Below, piece after piece: positions 42,176 through 50,786 of a DNA stretch of 64,000 bases (positions are counted from its first letter, which is position 1; every line of letters begins with the position of its first letter). Under the pieces are notes generated by a model. It ran no database searches. It was not told where the DNA came from and saw only the letters and a program-made list of their open reading frames with translations. Both the position numbers and the translations under genes were made by a program. The DNA is from Pseudomonadota bacterium (GTDB taxonomy: Bacteria > Pseudomonadota > Gammaproteobacteria > Steroidobacterales > Steroidobacteraceae): the NCBI GenBank assembly GCA_025355105.1, contig JANYAE010000061.1, forward strand, positions 1-64,000. The letters run 5' to 3'.

Positions 42176-42913
42176 ATGAGAGCTCGGCACGGCGGCGCCG
42201 CGGCCGCGCAGATGGCTGTGCTGCTTGCGGCGTTGCTGGTCGTGGTGCCGCTCTGCCATGCCGACGGACCCTGGACCGGGTCGCTCGCGGCAACGACCGA
42301 CTACGTCTTTCGCGGGGTATCGCAGACCTACGGCGGCGCCGCCCTGCAGGGCGGCCTCAACTATCAGAACCCGACCGGCTGGTTCGCCGGCGGATGGGCC
42401 TCGAACGTGGATCCGTACCCGTTCGGCGCCGACTTCGCCGAGGTCAATCTATACGGCGGCGTCGGCTGGGCGCTCGCGAGCAACTGGAGCGCGCGCGCGA
42501 GCTATACCCGCTACCTGTATGCGTGGGATAAGCGCCCCAAGCCGTACGACTACGGCGAACTGTCGCTGACGCTCGGCTACTCCGACCGACTCGCGGCGAC
42601 GGTGTCCTATCAGCCGGACAGCGCGCGATTCTCGACGCTCGGCTACGTCCGCAACAAGCCGTCAGCGGCCTATGAACTCACCGCGCGCTGGCCGCTGCCG
42701 CGCGGGTTCGCACTGGTCGGCGGTGCAGGCTACTACGACCTCAGCCACCTGTACGGCGTGGGCTACTGGTCCGCCAACACTGGCGTCAGTTGGGTCCGCG
42801 GCTGCTTCAGTTTCGACGTGACCCGCTTCTTCGCCGAAGGGACCGTGCGACGGCTGTTTCAGGACGCTTCGGCGGACGGCCGCTGGGTGGCGACCGCCGT
42901 ATGCCGCTTCTGA
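42176..42913 (+). CDS. TorF-family (TIGR02001-like) putative porin
   Basis: Signal peptide then GSLAATTDYVFRGVSQTYGGAALQGGLNY; Aromatic C-terminal residue (AVCRF). Confidence 0.82.
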   Translation: MRARHGGAAAAQMAVLLAALLVVVPLCHADGPWTGSLAATTDYVFRGVSQTYGGAALQGGLNYQNPTGWFAGGWASNVDPYPFGADFAEVNLYGGVGWALASNWSARASYTRYLYAWDKRPKPYDYGELSLTLGYSDRLAATVSYQPDSARFSTLGYVRNKPSAAYELTARWPLPRGFALVGGAGYYDLSHLYGVGYWSANTGVSWVRGCFSFDVTRFFAEGTVRRLFQDASADGRWVATAVCRF

Positions 42914-43005
42914 GCTGCCGCCGTGCCCGCATTGAACCGCGGGGCCAGCCGGCGGTACCTACCTCCAGTGGATTGCATCAGTCGCCATTGAAGTGAGTTA
43001 AGCTT

Positions 43006-43614
43006 TTGGATTCATTGGAAAAGACTGTCGCGTTCGTCTCCCCGCCCAGTGAGGCGGACGAGGCCGAGCGGGCGCTCCTGCGGCGGATCAGCAACGGCGA
43101 CCGCGACGCGTTTCGTGACCTGTACCTGCGCTATCACCGGCGTCTGGCCCGATTCCTCGCCCGCTTGACGCGCGGCCGGGAGGATGCCGAAGAGGTGATC
43201 AACGACACCCTCTGGATCGTCTGGCAACGCGCCGGCGATTTTCGCGGCGCATCGCGCGTGTCGACCTGGATCATGGGCATCGCCTACCGGCGCGCGCTCA
43301 AGCTGATCCGGCGCGCCGCGACCCACGCCCGCGTGATGGCGCTCGAGCAGAGCGACGCCGAGCAGTCCACCGAGGACTCCCACGAGGCGACCTCCAACCG
43401 GCAGCTGGTCGAGCAGGCGCTTCGCCAGCTGCCTCTCGAGCAGCGGCTGGTGCTCGAATTCACCTACTACCTCGATCATTCGTGCGAGGAGATCGCCGAG
43501 ATCATGGAATGCCCTGTGAACACCGTGAAGACCCGCATGTTCCACGCGCGCCGCAAGCTCCGTACGTTCCTCAACGAGGATGCTTCCGGTACGGGAGACC
43601 GCCGTGACCATTGA
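43006..43614 (+). CDS. RNA polymerase sigma-70 family (ECF) factor
   Basis: Region 2 GDRDAFRDLYLRYHRRLARFLARLTRGREDAEEVINDTLWIVWQRA and region 4 QLPLEQRLVLEFTYYLDHSCEEIAEIMECPVNTVKTRMFHARRKL; TTG start. Confidence 0.93.
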   Translation: MDSLEKTVAFVSPPSEADEAERALLRRISNGDRDAFRDLYLRYHRRLARFLARLTRGREDAEEVINDTLWIVWQRAGDFRGASRVSTWIMGIAYRRALKLIRRAATHARVMALEQSDAEQSTEDSHEATSNRQLVEQALRQLPLEQRLVLEFTYYLDHSCEEIAEIMECPVNTVKTRMFHARRKLRTFLNEDASGTGDRRDH

Positions 43615-44305
43615 CGTTGACGGCCTCGTTTGCGACACCGAGGCAGCGCGCCTCCTGCCATGGTTCGCGACCGGCCGCCTGTCGACGACCGATGCCGAGC
43701 GGGTGACCCAGCATCTCGAGCACTGCGAGGTCTGCCGCGCCGATCTCGCCGCGCAGCGCGAGCTGCGCACGACCCTGCGGACCGCGAGCTCGGTCGAGTT
43801 CGCGCCGCAGGCCGGCCTCGCCAAGACGATGGCGCGCATCGATGAGCTCGCGCGCGAGCCGGCGTCGGGCTTCGACGCCGCCGCCGCCGAGCGCGACGGA
43901 CGGGCGCGCCGCCGCCGCTTCGGTGCCACGCAGTGGCTGACCGCTGCCGTGGTCCTGCAGGCGATCGGTCTCGGCGCGATCGGTGGCTCCTATCTCGTCG
44001 GCCAGCGCGCGGATCGCAGCAAGCCGGGCTATGCGACTCTCTCGTCGCCGGCCGCCGTCGCGAGCGGCGCGCGCATCCGCGCGGTGTTCGCCGAAGGCAT
44101 GACGGTCGGTCGCCTCAAGGAGCTGCTCGCGGCGCAACACCTGCTGATCGTCGCCGGCCCGACTGAGGCGGGCGTGTTCACGCTCGGCGCGACCGACGCC
44201 GCGCCCGGTCGCGACCGCTGGGACGTGCCGCTCGCAGCCCTGCGCGCCGATCCGCACGTGCTGTTCGCCGAGCCGCTGGCCGGCGACGGAGCACTGCCGC
44301 GATGA
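43580..44305 (+). CDS. Anti-sigma factor with zf-HC2 domain
   Basis: HLEHCEVCRADLAAQRELR zinc-binding motif, one TM segment; overlaps the sigma factor gene. Confidence 0.85.
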   Translation: MLPVRETAVTIDVDGLVCDTEAARLLPWFATGRLSTTDAERVTQHLEHCEVCRADLAAQRELRTTLRTASSVEFAPQAGLAKTMARIDELAREPASGFDAAAAERDGRARRRRFGATQWLTAAVVLQAIGLGAIGGSYLVGQRADRSKPGYATLSSPAAVASGARIRAVFAEGMTVGRLKELLAAQHLLIVAGPTEAGVFTLGATDAAPGRDRWDVPLAALRADPHVLFAEPLAGDGALPR

Positions 44306-45612
44306 AGGCCGCGACAGCCGCGCTGGCGCTGGCGCTGCTGTCGGCGTGTGCCGCGCAGTCGGTATTGCCGCGCAGCGCCACGTTGCCCGAGCAGGTCCGC
44401 GTGCAGCCGGCCGGCTATCTCGTCGTGACGATCCGAAATCCCGTCGTGCTCGCGCCGGTGCGGGCGGCCTCGACGCCGCGCGGCTACGACGGCGGTGGGC
44501 CGTACATCGCCGGCGGCGCCGCGGTCGACACCGGCAAGGCGCTTGCCGCCGACTACGGCTTGCTGGAGGTATCGAGCTGGCCGATCGCGCTCCTCGGCGT
44601 GCACTGTCTCGTGTACGGAATTCCGCAGGGCAGCGACTCCGACCAGGTCGCGGCAGCACTCAAACGCGACCGTCGCGTCGAGTCGGTGCAGCCGCTGCAG
44701 GCCTTCAACACGCAGGCCGACGCCTACAACGACCCCTACGCGCAGCTGCAGCAGAACGTGGCGCAGATGGCCATCACCGAGGCGCACGCGGTCAGTCGCG
44801 GCAGCGGCGTGCGGATCGCCGTGGTCGATACCGGCGCCGACGTCGCGCATCCGGACCTGCGTCCGAACGCGGCCAAGGGCCGGAACTTCGTCAATGCGGA
44901 CTCGGCGGAGTTTCGCGAGGACGCGCACGGAACCGCGGTGGCGGGCGTCATTGGCGCGGTACCCAACAACGGCCTCGGCATCGTCGGCATCGCGCCGGAC
45001 GTCGACCTGCTGGTCTACAAGGCGTGCTGGCGCGCGAAGCCCGACGCCGTACGGACCGATGGCGCGCCGTCCGTCTGCAACACCTTCACGCTCGCGCAGG
45101 CGCTCGCCGCCGCGATCGAGGCGCGCGCCGACATCATCAACCTGAGCCTCGGCGGACCGAGCGATGCGCTGCTCACTCGGCTGATCCGCCGGGCGCTGTC
45201 CGACGGCGCGATCGTGGTCGGCGCGATGCCGCGCGACGGCATCCGGCGCGGCTTCCCGGTGTAGATCATCGGGGTCGTCGCGGTGGACATGGCGGAAGCA
45301 GGCCGGCAGATGGCAGGCGTGGTGCGCGCACCCGGCCGCGACGTGCTGTCGCTCGCACCGGACGGCCACTACGATTTCTACTCGGGCAGCTCGCTGGCGG
45401 CAGCCGAGGTGTCCGGCCTGATCGCACTCCTGAAGGCCGAGCGCCCGGCGCTGACAGCGCGCGAGGCGGTCACGCTGCTCAACGACAGCGCAGCCGGCGG
45501 CACCACCGGGCCAAACGCCTGCGCCGCGCTTGCTTCGCTGCGGCACCGCGGCCGGTGCGCTGCACGCTCGGAAAAGGTGGCCTCCGCGGCGACGCATTCA
45601 GGCCCGACCTAG
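44302..45612 (+). pseudogene. S8 family (subtilisin-like) serine peptidase interrupted by an in-frame TAG at 45262-45264
   Basis: Asp (IAVVDTGADVAHPDLR) and His (DAHGTAVAGVIGA) motifs before the stop, Ser motif (YSGSSLAAAEVSGLIALL) after it in the same frame. Confidence 0.72.
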
Positions 45613-45825
45613 CGGCGGCTGGCCGGCCAAGAGTCACGGCGCGCGGCGCCGGCGTCGTACCGGCCCGGACGCTGCCGGCATTGAACCTTCGGCACGGGTC
45701 GCGGTACTGACCTCTGGGAGGTTCCGTGCCGCGAGAAAGTGCCACGATGACGATTGAACTTTGGAAGCGCGCCGGCCTCGCCGGCGCGTCACGACATAAT
45801 AACGATCGAGTGGGGGAGATCACTG

Positions 45826-46242
45826 ATGGCCGATAACGCAGGCGGCGCCGCCTCGATCCTCGGATCGGGCACGCGCTGGTTCGAAGTTCTGGGTTCCGGG
45901 ATCGTCCGGACATGGCGCGAGCGCTCGACGGCACGACAGGTGAGCCGCGAGTCGCTGCGCATCTATCGCGAGGTGGAGGTCTCGGCACCGGAACTGTCCG
46001 GCTGGCCGCGATACCACGCGGTGGTCGCCCGCCAGACGGGGCTCGATGATTCCGGAGTCCGCGAGATCCTCGAGCGCGCGGAGGGCAGCTTCGCCTCCTG
46101 GCCCATCGAGCGGCCGCTGAAGTTCCGCGACGTCGTCCAGTACATGGTCGCGACCCGTTGCCTCAACGCCCACGCGAGCGCCGTCGGCATCCGCTCGCGA
46201 CTGACGACGATCATCGCCGAGGAGATTCCGGGCGAGCTGTAG
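45826..46242 (+). CDS. Conserved-looking hypothetical protein (138 aa)
   Basis: ORF with RBS-like GGGGGAG upstream and a strong terminator downstream; no recognised domain. Confidence 0.6.
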   Translation: MADNAGGAASILGSGTRWFEVLGSGIVRTWRERSTARQVSRESLRIYREVEVSAPELSGWPRYHAVVARQTGLDDSGVREILERAEGSFASWPIERPLKFRDVVQYMVATRCLNAHASAVGIRSRLTTIIAEEIPGEL

Positions 46243-46248
46243 CCCAGC

Positions 46249-46281
46249 GACGCCGGGTGCTGTGGCCCGGCGTCCGTTTTT
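46249..46281 (+). terminator. Rho-independent terminator
   Basis: 9-bp stem GACGCCGGG/CCCGGCGTC, 8-nt loop, then CGTTTTT. Confidence 0.8.
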
Positions 46282-46321
46282 GCCGCTCCGCTGCGGCGGC
46301 CGGACGCACCGGCGTCGCCGA

Positions 46322-47536
46322 TCAGAGGGTGACGTGCAGGCGGTAGCGCAGCGCGAGCTGCAGCTGCGACTCGACCAGCAGAATCGGTACACCGTAGTCG
46401 GCACGCGGCGCGAAGTGACTTGACACCCGGATCCACTCGGCCGCCAGCTGCCAGGGCTCCGCGAGATCGTGGCTCCAGCCGAGGGTCCACGCGTGCCCGG
46501 CCTCGTCGGCAGGCGACCCGTAGAAGCCGCTCAGCTGATGGGTGTGGAAGTCGTCGTAGCGCACGGTCAGGCGGTCGCTGGACCACTCGACACTCGCGAG
46601 CGCGAATGCCGCACGGTACGCCATCCGGAACTGCCCGGCGCCTGCGGAGTTCGGTCCGATGATCGTCTCGCCGTCGAGATACTGGGCGATCAGCGTGCAC
46701 CGTCTGTCGGGCTCGAGGCGCGCTCCTACGCTGTTGAATCGCGTCAGCCACGCACCGCCGCCGGCCTCGGTCTCGGCACCAGGGTCGGCCCGGTTGTCGT
46801 AGCGCAGCGCGCGCAGTTCGAGGCGGTCGTGATGCCGCCACGTGAGTCCGGCGTAATAGCCTGGTCGGCGATCGATCTCGTGATAGAACGTGATCGGCGG
46901 CCGGCCGAGTCCGCCGAACAGCGTTGACGGCCGGTCGGTGAGCGCGAAACCGCGGTCCGCGACCAGGGCGCCGGCCGGATCGTTCCAGCCGTAGGCTGCC
47001 GCGACGAACGCGAAGTCGCCAAGGTAGCCGCGGCTCGCGCCGAGCCAGCGGGCCTCGAACTCCGCGCCGATCGTGCGGAACTCCTCGCCGAGCCAGGTAT
47101 TGAGCGCGGATGGCGTGATCGTGTACACGTCGCTCCAGCCGGGGCCGCGGTTCTCCATGGAGATCGGCATGTGGAATGCGCCGACCCGTGTTCGAAAGCG
47201 GACCGCGCCGGTCGGGAACGGACGCCATTCCGCCCAGAGCTCGGACAGATCGACGGGGTTCCGGTCATGGTCGCCGTAGGCGTCGACCACGGCATGCAGC
47301 GTGACGGTGTCGGAGATTCTCAGCCGCGGTGCCAGGAAGGCCCGCCCGAGCCGCACGTCCTCGTGCCCGGGGTCGAAGCGCAGCGTGCCCACGCCGCCGT
47401 TCAGAAACGACGGCTCCGCGCTCGAATGCAGCCAGCGCAGGTCGAGCTCGCCATCGAGCGCGAGCTGGTCGCCGCCGGCGGCAGCCCGGGCGCACCAGGC
47501 GACGAGCAGCAGCGCGGCACCGCTTCGCGAGCGCAC
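46322..47536 (-). CDS. Putative outer-membrane porin-like protein
   Basis: Signal peptide, alternating beta-strand pattern, LELRALRYDNRADPG, C-terminal LQLALRYRLHVTL; GTG start overlapping the upstream stop (TAGTG). Confidence 0.65.
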   Translation of the reverse strand: MRSRSGAALLLVAWCARAAAGGDQLALDGELDLRWLHSSAEPSFLNGGVGTLRFDPGHEDVRLGRAFLAPRLRISDTVTLHAVVDAYGDHDRNPVDLSELWAEWRPFPTGAVRFRTRVGAFHMPISMENRGPGWSDVYTITPSALNTWLGEEFRTIGAEFEARWLGASRGYLGDFAFVAAAYGWNDPAGALVADRGFALTDRPSTLFGGLGRPPITFYHEIDRRPGYYAGLTWRHHDRLELRALRYDNRADPGAETEAGGGAWLTRFNSVGARLEPDRRCTLIAQYLDGETIIGPNSAGAGQFRMAYRAAFALASVEWSSDRLTVRYDDFHTHQLSGFYGSPADEAGHAWTLGWSHDLAEPWQLAAEWIRVSSHFAPRADYGVPILLVESQLQLALRYRLHVTL

Positions 47537-48276
47537 TAGTACTCCCAGTCGCCGCGTCGCGGGCGGGGCTCCGGCCGAGCGCGCAGCCCGCGCGCTAGCT
47601 GGATCCGGCTGATCGCCGGATCCTGCGCGGCGACGTGCACGACGCGCTCGAGCGACGCCGGTGGGTCCGCGACCAGTGGGCTCCAGATCGTGACCCGGTA
47701 GTCGCCCGCGGCGAGCTCCTGCAGCCGCAGCGTGCCGTCGCCGTCCGTCGTGCCGAAGGCCGGCGCCGCCGTGACGTAGATGTAGCCGGCCATCTCGTCG
47801 TGGATGTTGCAGCCGAGAACGACCAGCCCCTCGGCGTCGAAGGTGACCGGATCATGGTGCGCGCCCTTGTAGAGCGGCAGCTGGAATCGCTTCGCCGGCG
47901 AGAACGAATACACCTGGTGGCTGACGCTGTCGTTGTTCGGGAACTCGACCGACGACCCGACCGCGACGACCAGCACCTGCGGCACGAAAGCCCGGTTGCG
48001 CTGGTCCATGACCGCGGCCGAGGGTGCACGCCGCGCCGGCGCCGGGCCGTGCTCGACCGGCACGGCCGTGACGACGACGTTGCCGACGCCGCGGCCGGAG
48101 CGATCCACGACCGTGACCGACAGTTCGCCCGCGAGGCCAGGTGCGGCCATGGCGCAGCACAGCAGGAGTGCGACCGTGACCGGGTTGGCAATAAGCCGCG
48201 CGGTGTGCGCGAAGCCGGTCGCAGATCGGACTGCGGCGCCGGTACTGGATCGGCGCATCGACCTAGACTGGGCCAT
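47536..48276 (-). CDS. Cupredoxin-domain (plastocyanin / 'methylamine utilization'-like) protein
   Basis: Type-1 copper ligand pattern: NDSVSHQVYSF ... GCNIHDEMAGYIYV; carboxypeptidase-regulatory-like N-terminal region. Confidence 0.8.
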   Translation of the reverse strand: MAQSRSMRRSSTGAAVRSATGFAHTARLIANPVTVALLLCCAMAAPGLAGELSVTVVDRSGRGVGNVVVTAVPVEHGPAPARRAPSAAVMDQRNRAFVPQVLVVAVGSSVEFPNNDSVSHQVYSFSPAKRFQLPLYKGAHHDPVTFDAEGLVVLGCNIHDEMAGYIYVTAAPAFGTTDGDGTLRLQELAAGDYRVTIWSPLVADPPASLERVVHVAAQDPAISRIQLARGLRARPEPRPRRGDWEY

Positions 48277-50755
48277 GCGATTGCCTTCGATCCTGATGCG
48301 CAGTTTCCGCACCCGTATCCTAGCGCTAGTGCTGGGCCTCGTCACTGTGGTCTTGGCGGCGACGGTGATCGCGGTGGTCGCCAAGGCCCGTTCCGAGGTC
48401 GGGCGCGCGGTGTCGCAGCAGCTGCGCACGGCCGCCGTCACCGCGCGCGAAGCGCTGCGCTTTCGCGGCAATCAGTTGACCAGCGCCGCGGAGGTACTGA
48501 ACTCCGACTTCGGCTTCAAGGAGGCGATCGCCTCGGGCGATGCGCCGACGCTCCTGTCTGCGATCAACAACCACCGCGGCCGCATCGGCGCCGACATCCT
48601 GATCGTGCTTGACCCGACCGGGCACCCGGTCGTCAGCACGCTGGCGAGCATGTCCGCGAGCGCGCGCGCCGATCTCCAGGAGCTGGTGGCCACCGATCCG
48701 GACGGGCAGATGCTGCGGCTGTATCGCCTGATCGATGGCCATCCCTACCAGATGGTGCTCGCTCCGGTGCTCGCTCCTGACGTGATCGCCTGGACCGCGA
48801 TGGGCTTCGCGCTCGACGACAAGGTGGCGGCAGACCTCGCCGCGCTGCTGGGCGTCGAGGTCTCCTTTGTCGCCGCTGCCGGCGGACGGTCGATCATCGC
48901 GAGCTCGCTCGCACCGCCGCTGCGGGACGCGCTCGCGAGTGCGGTCGATCGAGATCCGGGGACGCCGTTCACGCTCACCGCCGCGGCCGGCGAGTACCTG
49001 ACCTGGACCAACCCCATCCGCTCCGCCAACGGTTCCCTGACCCTCGTCCTGCAGCGCTCGGTCGCAGGCGCACTGCGCCCGTATCAGCAGCTGCGCGACG
49101 CGATCATTCTGATCGGGCTCGTGATCCTGGCGCTCGCCTCGGCGCTGGCGGTGCTGCTGGCGCGCAGCGCGACGCGCCCCGTCGACGAGCTGACGCGGGC
49201 GGCGGAGCGGCTCGAGGCCGGTGACTACGACGCCGAGCTGCCGCGGGCGGCGACCAAGGAGCTGTCGCGACTCGCGAGCGCCTTCAACGCGATGCGGCGG
49301 GCCGTCGGCGAGCGCGAGCGGACGATCCTGCATCAGGCGGCACACGACGCGCTGACGGGGCTGCCGACGCGCGCCCGAATGACCGACCTGCTGGACGAGG
49401 TGCTCGTCGCGGCACGCCGCGGCGGTCGCGCCGTGACCGTCTGCCTGATCGAGGTGCAGCAGCTGCAGAACGTGGTCGGTTCCTTCGGCCACGCGGCGGC
49501 CGACGAGCTGTTGTGCGAACTGGCGCGGCGCCTGACCGAGGGCGACGGCATGGGCGGTCGCGTCGCGCGCGTTGGAACCGACCAGTTCCTCGCAGTCCTC
49601 GACGGCGTCGACGCGCGCCTGGCCGCTCGGCGCGCCGAGTCGCTTGGCGAGCGGCTGCGGGAGTCGTTCGACTACGAGAGCGTGTCGCTGCAGCTCGAGA
49701 CGCGCATCGGAGTCGGCGTGTTTCCGGACGACGGCAACCGTGCGGCAGAGCTCCTGCAATGCGCCGACCTCGCCCTGCTGCGAGCCAAGGAAGCCTGCGT
49801 CACGGTCGGCAGCTTCGTGCGCGGCGACGACGAACGCTACCGTCATCGCCTGGCGGTGCTCGGCGACCTGCGGCGTGCCATCACCGCGGACCAGCTGGAG
49901 TTGTACTACCAGCCGAAGGTGACCTTGCCGGCCGCCGTCCCGGTCGGCTGCGAGGCGCTGGTGCGCTGGCGTCACCCGCAGCGCGGATTCATTGCGCCGG
50001 GCGACTTCATCCCGGACGCGGAGCGGACCGGCCTGATCCGCGCGGTGACGGCCTGGGTGCTTGCGGCTGCGCTGCGGCAGATGCGCTCGTGGGAGGCAGC
50101 CGGCATCGGCCTTGACGTCGCCGTGAACGTGTCGCCGGCGGACCTCGCGGATCCAGGATTCGCTGACGCGGTGACCGTGATGCTAGCTGAGACCGGCGCC
50201 GACGCAACGCGGCTCGTCCTCGAGGTCACCGAGAGCGCGGCGATGAAGGATCTGCCGAAGACGCTACGCGTCATGGAACAGTTGCGTGTTCTCGGCATCC
50301 GCTTCTCGATCGATGACTTCGGCACCGGCTATTCCTCGCTGGCCCACCTGAAGCGCTTGCCCGTGGACGAACTCAAGATCGACCGCTCGTTCGTCCAGGA
50401 GCTCGAGACCCGGCAGGCGGACGACGTGATCGTGCGCTCGACGATCAACCTCGGCCACGCACTCAACCTGAAGGTGGTCGCCGAAGGCGTCGAGGTTCCC
50501 TACAGCTGGGACCTACTCGAACGGCTCGGTTGCGACCTCGTGCAGGGCTACTTCGTGGCAAAGCCGATGCCGGCCGACGACTTCACGCGCTGGGTCGCCG
50601 CGCGGGTCGCGACCGCGCCACATGCGGCCGCCGCACGCCGTGGCGACGTGCCATTGATGTCCGCCTGCTCGATCGACGTCTGCCCGGTCGGCGAGGATCT
50701 GCCGCCCGACTTCGCCGTCCGCCCGGTGCGCTCGGCCCGATCGTCGCGGGGCTGA
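48275..50755 (+). CDS. GGDEF/EAL c-di-GMP signalling protein with periplasmic sensor and HAMP
   Basis: TM + sensor + HAMP (ARSATRPVDELTRAAERLEAGDY), GGDEF-like domain with RVGTDQFLAVLDGVD, EAL domain CEALVRW ... DDFGTGYSSLAHLKRLPVDELKIDRSFV; alternative start 48296. Confidence 0.9.
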   Translation: MRLPSILMRSFRTRILALVLGLVTVVLAATVIAVVAKARSEVGRAVSQQLRTAAVTAREALRFRGNQLTSAAEVLNSDFGFKEAIASGDAPTLLSAINNHRGRIGADILIVLDPTGHPVVSTLASMSASARADLQELVATDPDGQMLRLYRLIDGHPYQMVLAPVLAPDVIAWTAMGFALDDKVAADLAALLGVEVSFVAAAGGRSIIASSLAPPLRDALASAVDRDPGTPFTLTAAAGEYLTWTNPIRSANGSLTLVLQRSVAGALRPYQQLRDAIILIGLVILALASALAVLLARSATRPVDELTRAAERLEAGDYDAELPRAATKELSRLASAFNAMRRAVGERERTILHQAAHDALTGLPTRARMTDLLDEVLVAARRGGRAVTVCLIEVQQLQNVVGSFGHAAADELLCELARRLTEGDGMGGRVARVGTDQFLAVLDGVDARLAARRAESLGERLRESFDYESVSLQLETRIGVGVFPDDGNRAAELLQCADLALLRAKEACVTVGSFVRGDDERYRHRLAVLGDLRRAITADQLELYYQPKVTLPAAVPVGCEALVRWRHPQRGFIAPGDFIPDAERTGLIRAVTAWVLAAALRQMRSWEAAGIGLDVAVNVSPADLADPGFADAVTVMLAETGADATRLVLEVTESAAMKDLPKTLRVMEQLRVLGIRFSIDDFGTGYSSLAHLKRLPVDELKIDRSFVQELETRQADDVIVRSTINLGHALNLKVVAEGVEVPYSWDLLERLGCDLVQGYFVAKPMPADDFTRWVAARVATAPHAAAARRGDVPLMSACSIDVCPVGEDLPPDFAVRPVRSARSSRG

Positions 50756-50786
50756 TGTCGAAGCCGCGGTCGGCGTCGGTTCCGTC

